From the NCBI RefSeq assembly GCF_000149955.1, contig NC_030989.1, positions 2,055,839-2,119,838 of the forward strand: a stretch of 64,000 nucleotides of DNA. Direction: 5' to 3'. The notes beneath the pieces are model-generated. The model ran no database searches. It was not told the DNA's origin and saw only the letters and a program-made list of their open reading frames with translations. This DNA comes from Fusarium oxysporum f. sp. lycopersici 4287 (Eukaryota > Ascomycota > Sordariomycetes > Hypocreales > Nectriaceae). A program made the translations under genes and the position numbers. Shown here in pieces: positions 10,808-21,354 of the stretch (its first letter is position 1; every line of letters begins with the position of its first letter).

Positions 10808-11939
10808 TGTGGATTGTCAAGCTAAATGGTGAGCTCTCATGGGAAATGGTTATTGTGGAGGATAAAGGAATACCCGGTGGTTCATTTTCATTCTTCCGCT
10901 CATGCGAGCATGTTTTAGGGAACTGCCACGATTTGCTTATAGAGCTAATGATGGTATTTGGAGTTTGGAGTTTGCGTCCAAAATATCATGGACACTTGGC
11001 GTTGTGTTGCAGAGAAGAAGGGAGGGAGTGCTGATAACCCCATGCTTCTAGCTCACCTTAGTAAGTTGGAAGTGAATTAGGTAGAGTCCATAGCCGACCT
11101 CGGATCGGAAAGCAACCGGGTCGGAAATCTAGGATATGCTCTGTAGTCACAACAATTACTACTAATACACATAATCACCAATGAATAAAACGGTGACTGA
11201 ACCCCGAGATGTTCCTCTCCAAGCATCAGCAAGTTTTCCTAACAAAGCTAGCTTGTCAAGGTGAAAACCCGGCCTGTTTGGTTGTCATGAGAAGCCCTGT
11301 TCCGTCATGACAAGTCAACTCCCGAAACGAATAGCCGGTAGGTTCGGAAAACCCATTACCCGCCCACTAAATTACAGCGCCAGACTGGTCTGCCCCGGAC
11401 TTGAGCCCCCGCTGTTCTCTCTGTCCTGCCACTCATGATCACTTTATCCTCGGTCTCCACAGGTAGAGATCGGGGAGATCCTCCACTTCGCTTCCGGTCA
11501 AAGGTGAAGGTTCTCTTGTACGGGCACCACCCGGCAGCCGTTAGAGGAGAGCTTAAGAGGGTGACCCGCCTAAATGTTCCTGTAAATGCTGTTTTGGTAT
11601 CATACCGAATGCCGATTATCGCTTCCGAACTTTGGTCGCGGAATTGTATTTGAGCTTAGACGGAGGTCGATTTACGGCCAGAGCCGGCCTTAATAAACGG
11701 ATATCCCCCGCCAACGGCCCGTCGATTTCTATCGCCATTGTCGGCTCAAGTTCTCTCTCATAACGTCTCTTCCTTTCTTACTCTCTGGTCTGTGTCTGGA
11801 AGAAAGAGCCCTGGCGCATGAAGCTCAATTGATCGTACAAATAAGCATATACTATAGCTACTCTCCTAACCGACAGCAGGGTTGTCGACACTGAAGCTAT
11901 TCCCGACCTTCTCATCCGTCCTCTCCAAACACACACATC
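10808..11939. other. Intergenic region upstream of SCOT
   Basis: About 1.1 kb holding the VOC 3' flank and the SCOT promoter/leader. An inverted repeat (TTGTCATGA / TCATGACAA, 11282-11290 and 11305-11313) is the clearest structure. CGG/CCG triplets are frequent between 11090 and 11720. A 72-codon open frame at 11435-11653 lacks recognisable content. No tRNA or 5S gene was found. Confidence 0.45.
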
Positions 11940-13612
11940 ATGTCTTCCTCAGCTTTTCGGTTACGGACCCTCCGAGCCTTTGCTCGCAATCCCACCAACG
12001 TAGGTCTCTCAGGCAACTCAATGCGCATCTCCAGTGTATACTAACAATTCTCAAGCCTAATGCCGTCCTCGCACGATCCTTCTCGGCAACCGCTCGCCGC
12101 GCCGAGATCAACAAGGTCTTCCCCTCTGCCAAGGAAGCTCTCAAGGACATGAAGCCCAACACAACCCTTCTCTGTGGTGGTTTCGGTCTCTGCGGTGTTC
12201 CTGACTCTCTCATCAACGAGGTTCTCGAGAAGCCTGAAATCAAGGGTCTCACAGCCGTCTCCAACAATGCCGGTACCGACAACTTTGGTCTCGGCAGACT
12301 TCTCAAGACTAAGCAAATCCGCAAGATGATTGCTAGCTACATTGGCGAGAACAAGACCTTTGAAAAGATGTACCTCACTGGTGAGGTCGAGCTTGAGCTG
12401 ACCCCTCAGGGAACTCTCGCTGAGCGATGTGCCGCTGGTGGTAAGGGTGTGCCCGCCTTTTACACCCCTGCTGCCTTTGGCACAGTTGTTCAGACTGGTG
12501 ATCTTCCTCTGCGCAACAAGCCTGATGGTTCTCCTGATGTCTACTCTTACCCCAAGGATGTCAAGGTCTTCAAGGGAAAGTCTTACCTTCTGGAGGAGAG
12601 CATTGACGGTGACTATGCCTTCGTCAAGGCCTACAAGGCTGACAAGCTTGGTAACTGTCAATTCCGTCTCGCTGCCCACAACTTCAACGGCGCCATGGGC
12701 CGCAACGCCAAGATGACCATTGTCGAAGCTGAGCACATCGTTGAGCCCGGTGAGATTCCTCCTGAGGCTGTCCACCTGCCCGGTATCTACGTTAAGCGTG
12801 TCATTCAGAGCACGGAGGAGAAGTCGATCGAGAAGTACACCTGGGCTAAGGACCCTAACGACCCCGAGGCTACCAAGGCCCTTGGCTCTGGTGACACAGC
12901 TGCCAAGCGTGAGCGCATCGTTCGCCGTGCTGCTAAGGAGTTCAAGAACGGCATGTACGCTAACCTGGGTATTGGTATGCCTATGCTCGCCCCTGGCTTT
13001 GTCGGTCCCGAGGTCGAGGTTCAGCTCCAGTCTGAGAACGGTATCCTTGGCCTAGGCCCTTATCCTCAAAAGGGCCAGGAGGATGCTGACCTGATCAACG
13101 CTGGCAAGGAGACCGTTACTCTCAAGCCCGGTGCTGCTGTCTTCGGTAGCGAGGAGAGCTTTGGTATGATTCGCAGCGGCCGTATCAACCTCACTATCCT
13201 TGGAGCTATGCAGGTCAGTGCCACTGGTGATCTTGCCAACTGGATGCTTCCCGGAAAGGTCAAGGGCTTCGGTGGTGCCATGGATCTTGTCAGCAACCCC
13301 AGTGAGACCAAGGTTGTTGTGACAATGGAGCACACAGACAAGAAGGGTAACCCCAAGATTGTCAAGCAGTGCGCGTTCCCTCTGACTGGACGTGCTTGTG
13401 TGTCGAGAATTATTACTGAGCTGGTGAGTTTCCCCAAATCTTCATGTCATCAGTTAATGATATACTAACTCTCATCCCAGGGTGTGTTCGATGTCGACTT
13501 CGCCAACGGCCTTACCCTTATCGAGATCGCAGACGGTGTCACAGTTGACGAGGTCAAGAGCAAGACAGAGGCTCCCTTCCACGTCGCCGAGGACCTCAAG
13601 CCCATGCTATAG
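11940..13612 (+). CDS. Succinyl-CoA:3-ketoacid CoA transferase, mitochondrial
   Basis: Transfers CoA from succinyl-CoA to acetoacetate (ketone-body use) in the mitochondrial matrix. Exons 11940-11999, 12056-13423 and 13481-13612; introns 56 and 57 nt with ACTAAC branches; 519 aa, the usual length of the fused alpha+beta enzyme. The N-terminus ([18 protein letters not shown] ... [15 protein letters not shown]) is a typical basic import signal. The alpha half shows [16 protein letters not shown] and [16 protein letters not shown]. The beta half begins [26 protein letters not shown] and contains the catalytic [10 protein letters not shown], with Glu347 as the residue that forms the CoA thioester. 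The start is fixed by splicing: an open frame from 11882 is not coding there, and the frame at 11940 is the one that joins correctly. Yeast lacks this enzyme; filamentous fungi have it. Confidence 0.96.
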
Positions 13613-14329
13613 ATGACGCAAATAAAAGAGAAGGAACGATATTACGATTGGATACCATAGCGCACGGTCATGTGAAAAGTCTTTTGAAGAAGGATTACCC
13701 GGCTTTGAGATAACAAGGTTGCGGATTGGAAAGAGGGTCTGATGGCTGAAGCCATCACATCAGAGGGCGGCCGTTACCAGCCACTGTTTGAGCGGCTTCG
13801 CTTGTTCCCGTTGATGCATGGGAAAACGATAAGCTTGTTCAGACGGTGTTTCCGCGAGGGAGTACAGTTAAAGATTTTAAGCGACAAACAATATAAAAAA
13901 AATCAAAATAACCCAATGAGAGACTACATGTGCCATACTTGATTATTTTTCTTTGGTTTATGCACAAAAGTCGGCTCATCAACTATAGGTAGGTAGCTCC
14001 TTCTTGTCGGTGTTAGAGGTAGTGAAACGCACCTCAGGGAGAAAGAAAACTTCTGATATTAAATCAGGGTGCCAAAATAAACTGGTCTAAAGGCTTACTA
14101 AGATATACTAAACTTACCTAGGTCTTTTTATCACTTAGAAAAGTTATCCTAAGTTTTCCTGCCTCCCCTTGACGCAGTCTCAATTCAGTCAGCACTTCAA
14201 CAACCAAAACTTGGCCTTTTTCTCATAACTTCATATATGATCCCATTGTAAGCTTATACGATTCCGACATAAATCCGAATAATTTTTATTTCCAAGTTTC
14301 TATTGTATGGTTTTTCTCTCAAATCAGCC
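13613..14329. other. Intergenic, AT-rich in its second half
   Basis: The SCOT 3' flank followed by an AT-rich stretch (about 13880-14310) with motifs such as CTTACCTAGGT and repeated CTAAG. No gene supported. The 66-codon open frame at 13742-13942 looks random. Confidence 0.45.
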
Positions 14330-16030
14330 ATGTTCGAAGATGCTGGTCCAGCGTTCAGGGAATATCTCATGACCCGGGAGGCTCTTACGGCTGAGAGCAA
14401 TGCAGACTGGAGCCGGCGTCGTCCATACCCTTCCTTCAAGCCTCGAGGCATAAAGGGACCTCGATCTTTGGTGGACATAGCTATCAGTGTTGTTGGCGAT
14501 AATTTCGGCAAGATTCGCTCTATTACCCATCTTGAGTCATTGCCAAAAGTCATACTATGGCGCATTTGGAGGTATCTCGAGGCAAGGTCAGTACATCCAA
14601 GATAAAAGTGCTATCACCAGCATTGTGTTTATCCCCCATTTTACCCATGCCATTGTTCAATACCAAGAAGTCCTCGGTCCTTCATCTTCTATCTTATTCT
14701 TATTCTTATTCTTATTCTTATTCTTATCCACCTTCTAAGAATCATGCAATAAACACTTCTCACCCAGCGCATTAACATCAACAGCCTGGTAACCTGCGGA
14801 TGGCACGGAAAACATCTAGAGATCTGCGACTGATACTGATACTGAAGTAGAGGAGTGTCTCTCCATGCTTGGAGGTACCTCTCTAAACTCCTTATGGACG
14901 GAGGAGACGACAAGAATCTTGGCCTGTACCGCTTTCGACAGCACATATGCCATCCTGGCAACGATCTCACCCGCTACACTCAACCTCTAACAGCACCGCC
15001 CTCAGACTTCATAACACACATAGTCATCGCTGGCGGTTGCACCTTCAATACCCATGACCTTCTAGGTCTGGCCGACATGCCTAACCTCGGTGTCCTCGAG
15101 ATAATCCAGCCAACAGAGCGGACTGCGTTCCCAAATATTTCGGACCGTCTTGTCCGGGGATGGTCTGAGAAACCTGATCCATTCCCCTTGCTTCGAGTAT
15201 TGCGAATATGGGGAGATGAGACGACATCCAAAGCATCTCTACAATGGGTGTCAAAATTCCCTTCTCTTGCCATGTACGACGTAATTGGTGCAAGGGACTC
15301 GTGGGACGCCAGTAAGGTGGCAGCGCAAGAACATGGGTGGGAGCAGGCAGATGCACCGCCACATAGGTTGGACGATTCACTGTTACGGTATCTCATGCTC
15401 TTTGTGCCGCTAGAGGAAACCCGTGACAGAAATCTGCGTGACCTCGCTGCAAGTATCGATAATGACTTGGTGTCGTTGTGCAGCGACTCGCGATGCGCTG
15501 TTAAATTCGTTCAGGATCGTCAGGCACCACTTCTTCTTAACTACCTCTGCGATACTGCAAAGGAGAATACGCCTTGGTGGGATACTGATGCTGCATCTCG
15601 AGAAGCTCGCACATGCCATGGGGTTGCATTTGAGGCTTGGGCATTTTGGCTTTACTCCTTTCTCGGTCAACTTTGTTCTGATCAAGATTTGGAAGCCCGT
15701 GGGGCGCTCCCCTACACCTACAAGGCTGTAGCAGGTCCCTTCATTCTCCCCTCACGGCCTATTGCATGTCTTCACTTGGGTCACACTTCCCAACGTGGTG
15801 GTATTGATACGAGACCATCATATATCAGCCGGGGGCTATTCGCAACACGACAATTCACGTTTACACGAAAATCTGTGATTCAAACGTCCAATGGGGAGAA
15901 GCCAGCTACAATACCGAAGAAAGGAGTCAACTTAGTGTGTTCAGAGAGGTCCGCACCTATGCTGGCAACAAGGAAGGCAAAGAGAAAACGCGTTGTTGAT
16001 GTTTTGGAGGATATGGGCCTGGTGGGTTAG
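14330..16030 (+). CDS. Unrecognised fungal protein with F-box-like N-terminal segment
   Basis: Exon 1 14330-14586 and exon 2 14851-16030 give 478 aa. The 264-nt intron is long for this window, but the phase-2 junction restores a smooth sequence (RIWRYLEARGVSLHAWRYL). LESLPKVILWRIWRYLE resembles an F-box start (LPxxILxxIxxYL). The rest has leucine-spaced segments (FITHIVIAGGCTF, LADMPNLGVLEIIQP, PFPLLRVLRIWGDE) suggestive of degenerate LRR-like repeats, then a Lys/Arg-rich C-terminus (TRKAKRKRVVDVLEDMG). This would suit a substrate adaptor, but that is only a guess. An upstream in-frame ATG at 14303 is possible; 14330 has the better context (cagccATG). An alternative is two introns with a small internal exon around the hexamer repeat. 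Confidence 0.7.
14692..14727 (+). repeat. (TCTTAT)6 hexanucleotide microsatellite within an intron
   Basis: Six perfect TCTTAT copies, inside the inferred 264-nt intron of the 14330-16030 gene. The repeat is pyrimidine-rich on the sense strand. A length change of one unit would add multiples of 6 nt and would not alter the coding frame in either splice state. Confidence 0.9.
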
Positions 16031-16707
16031 AATAACATGACATATAAGTCTCTCTCATATTAATATTATGGTATCTTAACCTAAGTTTTGGTCTGGCTTC
16101 TCTAAGCTTTATATATTTTAGTATCTTATGCTAAATTTAGTCTGGTTTCTCTAAGCTTTATCATAATCTTATTTGTCTTATTAAAACTTAGAGTACGCTT
16201 CAGCTATTCATTTCATGTATTAGGTTTTACTACGATGCGCTCATTAAGTAACAACGATTAACTTCCCTCTTGCTTTTCCGCCCCTGAATGCATAATGTTT
16301 GATGATGTTCTGGGTGGACGTGATTCATTGATAGTCTGGAACACTGGCCGGTGAACAAACTCCTTTTGTTGTGTCAAAGTACAGCGAACCATGTTCTGCC
16401 GTAACAAAGCGACAGTTTTGAGGTATATACAAGGAGACACTTTCTCAACGTCCTCTGTAAGTTTAGTAGAATTACTCAAACTCGTAAAATCAAATCATAC
16501 GTATCTCTTTGTTGACTCCCGTAAGTCTTCCATGGTCTCGCAACCTATATATTCCCTTGCTCGTCTCTTCGAAATGGGCTTTTCCTGTAAAGTTCACATT
16601 TTGTACCTCAAAATCTCAACTGCCAGTCCCTGGGTATAAACATCCATACACTCACTTTACCATTGAGGATACAACACTAGAAGTGCCGTTTTCTGTAGAG
16701 AGCAGAA
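16031..16707. other. Intergenic, with a diverged direct repeat
   Basis: Holds the ~42-bp direct repeat at 16071-16161 and the leader of the next gene. Plus-strand open frames at 16391-16639 and 16509-16721 look like leader sequence without domain content. Confidence 0.45.
16071..16161 (+). repeat. Two diverged ~42-bp direct repeats
   Basis: Units at about 16071-16112 and 16121-16161 share GTATCTTA at the start and TCTCTAAGCTTTAT at the end, with a handful of substitutions, several of them C/T or G/A. They sit right after the stop codon of the 14330-16030 gene. They may be a local duplication. Confidence 0.7.
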
Positions 16708-17544
16708 ATGCCGGACTCTAACATGACCAGTCATGATGGCTCAGCATCATGCTTCGCTTTCCCTGCCCCCCTCACCGCTCTAACTTTCTTCAACAGCGAT
16801 CTGACGGACTCTGTTCTACTGAGTGATGAGGGCTTCATCAGTGACGATGATGATCCTGACGATGAGTTCTCCGTCCCTTTGACCTATTTGACAACGTTTC
16901 CTGTTGAGCGATTTCTTTCACCGCTGCCCGAGTCTAGGAGTACCAGCACGTCGTCGATGAGCCCAGAACCCAATTGTAGCTCACAGTACGGTCTATCTGA
17001 AAGCGACCCAGATATCGGCAACACAGAACCCCAAATGAAATACCCCGATCATGACTGCTTGTCCTCAGGCTCCTCTAGTTCCAGTTCTGAAAGCGATGAC
17101 GACTCTGACATCCTTGCGTCCTCTCGTCGTTGTTTCCAGGAGGGCAATAGCCCAAATAAGCCACTCAGAACCCAGACGATTGTGTCACCAACACCAAGAC
17201 TCAACACGGAAACATTTTCCGAGCCTGACTCAGATCTGCCGTCGTATCATGTGCACCAACTTGACTGGAATCATCCGGTCCATGTTGGTAAGCTCCGCAA
17301 GCGCAGCGACCAACATAACAGGGAGATCAAAGCACTCGTTTGGGACACGTACCACATATTCAGACCGGCGGATATCCCTGGGAGCTCTCGGTATAGAACA
17401 GAGCTGAAGGACTGGCGAAGACTACGCCGAGAATATATCATGAACAACCCAACTGCTCAGCAGCAAGCGTGGAGTCAACGGCTTCTACTAGCGTTGTCGG
17501 ATCTGATTAAGAAAAGAAATAGCTTCTTTGGCAAGAGACCCTAA
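16708..17544 (+). CDS. Hypothetical acidic, serine-rich protein
   Basis: Single exon, 278 aa; I do not recognise it. Residues ~40-60 are acidic (DEGFISDDDDPDDE) and ~115-135 hold a Ser/Asp/Glu run (GSSSSSSESDDDSD) that would suit casein kinase 2. The last ~90 residues are better ordered and basic: KLRKRSDQHNREIKALVWD, then IFRPADIPGSSRYRTELKDW and a helical C-terminus rich in Gln, Arg and Leu. No membrane segment or signal peptide. Neighbours give no clue; the gene lies in a sparse, AT-rich stretch and is probably lineage-restricted. Codon use and length suggest a real gene, but introns in the upstream leader cannot be excluded. Confidence 0.6.
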   Translation: MPDSNMTSHDGSASCFAFPAPLTALTFFNSDLTDSVLLSDEGFISDDDDPDDEFSVPLTYLTTFPVERFLSPLPESRSTSTSSMSPEPNCSSQYGLSESDPDIGNTEPQMKYPDHDCLSSGSSSSSSESDDDSDILASSRRCFQEGNSPNKPLRTQTIVSPTPRLNTETFSEPDSDLPSYHVHQLDWNHPVHVGKLRKRSDQHNREIKALVWDTYHIFRPADIPGSSRYRTELKDWRRLRREYIMNNPTAQQQAWSQRLLLALSDLIKKRNSFFGKRP

Positions 17545-19481
17545 GGAGCAGACAGATGTACGTATTGCAGAACACGAAACGTGTAAAAAATACTTGATGG
17601 CCCAATGTGAGAAAGGTTTGGAGGCGTGGCTTTCGTGAGAAACCGCTGTCTGTTGGTTATTCTAACACATATACCGAGATAGGTTAACATTGGCATCGCA
17701 ACCTCGAAGAAAGGGGATATATTCAGTGTCAAACATCCAATGCTAATGAAAACCAGCGTCGAGCTGATTATCAATAGATCCATGCATCATATGACGAGTC
17801 AATGTGAAGAGTGGGTGTAATGAGTAGCCTACCCTATAGAGACATGAGAATGTCGACATTTCTCAAAATTTTCATGGTAAAATGCATGATTGATCTGCAA
17901 AACAGATGTCAATCATATTTTCATCCACGAACTCCAAAACGAAGAGCGGGTGCAGGTAGAGTTTTAGGAGTTTACCCAAGGTAGGTTTAGATTTTCACGG
18001 TTTGCGGATTTTAGGGAGATACCACTGCAGCATTTACCCTTCGCTGAGAGTCTATGGTCACTTTAGAATGAGGATAGCATGGCGCAAGCATATGAAGCTA
18101 TAAGTATGCCTGACAAGTGATGAAGCAAGCATCCATGCTCTCGCATATCCAGACTCACCTCAATCGTGATTTCACATCTCAAAAGATGTGGAAAAGTATG
18201 TACCGCGTCAAAATTTCTCTCTCCCAACGCAGCAAGAGCTACAAGCAGAACAGAGGGTAAGTGTCAGCGATAATTCATCTTTCCTCCAGTTTCCCCTCCA
18301 AGTACCTCCATGGTGTAATGAAAGCCAGAGTGAATTTGAAGGATTCAGTTTTTTCTAGTAGGTTGAAGAAGAAAGGAAAAAAAGATGTAAAATCGCGGCT
18401 CACTCGATGTGGTTTTGTTGACCTGAGTGGGGCGCCAAAAGCGGGAATGGAAGATTGATGTGCCGAGGAGGTACAGCATGCTTGTGTAAGTACCTAGGGT
18501 CCATCCATCTCATGAAAGTGCCTGAGAACTGGGTCTTCAGAATTGGATACCCAGGACGCAGGAGTCATTCTTAAAGTTTGGTGAATGAATTTTTAACTCA
18601 ATAGAACCGAAACTAAAATCTTGGATGATTGTTTCTGCCTGGGATCAAAGGATGAGTCAAGATGTCAATACAAATCAGAGCTTCGTGTCGCGTGCACGAC
18701 AGACGAGCAATTCATGCATACCCGTTGCAAACTCACTTTGTTGGCGGCATGAAACACGCCCCTCAGTGAGCTGATCAAAACACGACAAACAGGGGGTCTC
18801 TTATTCGTCCAGTTATTCCAGCGCCCAGATGCCCAGCTCGTTCCTGAAAGTCTCCAACAACTGTTAACAAAATTCGCTGAATCACAGTGTAAGCTGCACT
18901 TGGACTTGATGTAGTGAATCATTGGGGGTTCGATAGGGATACCGTTATTTTATTTTAAGCTTGGAAGTATTGTACATTGGACACGTCAGGACTGAGTCAT
19001 ACCAGGTCTTGCTTTTCTGCGTTCTGCTCGAGTTAATCAGGCTCCTGTGCGACGTAAAAAGTCTCTTATTAGCCTTGATCTATACGCATATCACTTTTAT
19101 CATTCACTTTGATAAACTTCTGAGTAAAAAAGTGGTTTTTATTTTGACTCATATTCCACCTGCAGCGATTTGCAATTCGACTTGCAATCATATATAAGAG
19201 AAGCAACGTCACTCAAAAGTTCCTGATCTACAATCCCTCACTCCATCTCATGCTTGTTCGTTTATCAGAGCTGCCGTCATTAGCTACCCCGCTACCCCGC
19301 CCTGCTGAACAAGTTTGACCAGCAAACAAACGTTCATTCAAGAGACGGCGTGATAATCGACAACACAGAATATCCCGACCCAAACGATTTGAACAAGTCA
19401 TAACACAGAAGCCTCGAGATAGACTTCTGCCCCCCCAAAAGCTCACCTCCCTCATACCTATTTTATCATAGCTTACCCATC
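17545..19481. other. Long intergenic stretch, no gene supported
   Basis: About 1.9 kb. A minus-strand frame at 17541-17783 (80 codons, hydrophobic start) and one at 18665-18922 (85 codons) show no motif or splice partners. The last ~250 bp (19230-19480) is C-rich on the plus strand and is likely promoter/leader of the PP28 gene. Confidence 0.45.
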
Positions 19482-20362
19482 ATGGCTCCTGGTGGTCCCC
19501 CTGGAGGAGGCTCGCGTGGCCGAGGAGGAAAGTTTCGAAAGCCCGCACGAGGAGGTATGTTGACCACGAGCCCGCGCCCAACTCCCGGACTGACAAATTC
19601 CCAGGTGGCAAGAAGTTTTCTCGCGATATCCGACCTCTCGATGCCGATGGAAACGAGGTTAGCATGTGGGCTGTCGACCCAGACAAGAAGGACGACGACA
19701 GCGATGAAGAAGAGTCTTCCGAGGAGGAATCTTCTGAAGAGGAAGAGGACAGCGAGGAAGACTCTGGTGTTGGCCCTTCTCAAGAACAAACCCAAGAGCA
19801 GTCACGCGAGGCTCGAAAGGCCGAGAAGAAAGCTCGAAAGGAGGCTGCCATAGCCAGACAGAAGGCCAAGACAGTCGAAGTTGGCGATCTGCCATCAAGC
19901 GACGAGGACGAGAGCGAAAGCGAAGAGGATGACGATATGCCTGCAAACCCCAATCACTCGAAGAAGGCTCGCAAACAAGCGGCGTCCTCTGGTGTCGACG
20001 AGATCACAGATGGTGTCGAGAACCTGCAAGCAGCACCAAGCCGACGCGAGCGTGAAGCTCTCGAGGCTGCAGCTGCTAAAGAGAGACACATGCGCTTGAC
20101 AGCTCAGGGCAAGACGGACGAGTCTCGGGCCGATCTGGAGCGTCTCAAGGAGATCCGCGAGCGACGTGCTCTTGACGCCGCGCGGAGACAAGTGAGTTAC
20201 CCACATACCCGGTATTCTGTCTGCAGGATGGCCTTACTAATATAATATCAGGCTGAGCGTGAAGAAAGAGAGGAGCAAGAAAAGATCAAGAAGGCCGAGT
20301 TCGAGGCCAAGGAGGCCCGTCGGCGAGAAGCTGCCGCTGGAAAGAAGGGCAAGAAGAAATAA
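19482..20362 (+). CDS. PP28/PDAP1-like casein kinase substrate phosphoprotein
   Basis: Exons 19482-19554, 19605-20191 and 20252-20362; introns 50 and 60 nt (the second with CTTACTAAT); 256 aa. The Gly/Arg-rich start (PGGPPGGGSRGRGGKFRKP) and following acidic/Ser tracts (DEEESSEEESSEEEEDSEED) resemble the human 28-kDa heat- and acid-stable phosphoprotein. The conserved PP28 domain is in the C-terminal half: GVENLQAAPSRREREALEAA, then LTAQGKTDESRADLERLKEIRERR and a Lys-rich tail. The family is a casein kinase 2 substrate of poorly known function, sometimes linked to growth-factor or translation complexes in animals. Frame continuity across both introns supports the model. Confidence 0.85.
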
Positions 20363-21354
20363 AGGCCACTGAGAACATGACATACGAATTCTCATGAAAG
20401 CATTTGATTTGGTTATTGCTTAGGTATTATCTAGACTCAACTTGTTCAAAACATTGAACAGAAAGGCGTAAAGTGACACAAGTCTAAACCTGTTTCCTAG
20501 CTCATGTTCTAAGTCTCTCACATGAGGTGTTGAGAACGACCTACTAGCTACAATATGTTAATCTCACCAAAGTATGAATATACGAGAGATTAGCATAAAA
20601 ATAGGACGGTACAGACTTCGATGATAAGTGAAGATATATGGCACTTTGATTACTTGTGGCGATCATCGAATTCCATCCAGATTTCAGCCAGGTTTGGCCT
20701 AAAGTTCCAATGATTCCGGCGTAGCAGACCCATAGCACAGACACCTATGACCATCAGAAGGGAGCCGAGTAAGTGGTGACTGTATTTTAGTGACACAAAA
20801 TTTGGTTGAAGTCATTAGCAATCCTTTTGAATTCACACCCACGACCTAAGTGTCTTGGCCTCAAGCCATCTACGAAAAGCCATAGGGCCCTGGTTTTCAG
20901 AATTAACCATGCTGCCTGGATTACTCATAAAATCAGGAGTAACAGAGCGTATAAGTGCACCTCCATGGAGGGTTTTCAAACTTAAAACCTCCTTGGTCAT
21001 AATATGATTTGCGATTTATTCATACAATTGCTTGATGAGGCTCAGAGGACCCTGAATATGGCGTTGGTACGTACCTCGGCCTAAATGCGCTAAGTGCAGG
21101 GGGTGGATCGACCGTCTTCAATGGGCCTTCCCCACACAAAGCCGGTCATTCTTTAGCGGGCACCTCAGGAAAAAAAAATTACAACGATCCTCCCCGAAAA
21201 ACTGAGGCAGCAAATCGCCATCCGAGCTTTCTTTTCCAACCTCTTTTTTATTATCGAGAGCATTTCATCACCACGACTCTCCATAGCTGGCTTCCTCTGA
21301 TACTGGAGACTTCACGGTATAACTGATATACAACCCTTTCAATCACTAGTTAAT
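20363..21354. other. Intergenic between PP28 and SURF6 genes
   Basis: About 1 kb with no supported gene. A minus-strand 66-codon frame at 20544-20744 has no motif. An A-rich run at 21170-21180 and G/C-poor sequence mark the SURF6 promoter side. Confidence 0.45.

Noticed and set aside
12041..12775. 244-codon minus-strand frame opposite SCOT
   Set aside because: It is antisense to a certain coding exon, and its composition is that of a mirrored strand; no family signal.
20820..20880. Possible tRNA gene on the minus strand
   Set aside because: GGGTGTGAATTC resembles a B-box only weakly and no A-box, acceptor stem or anticodon loop could be paired.
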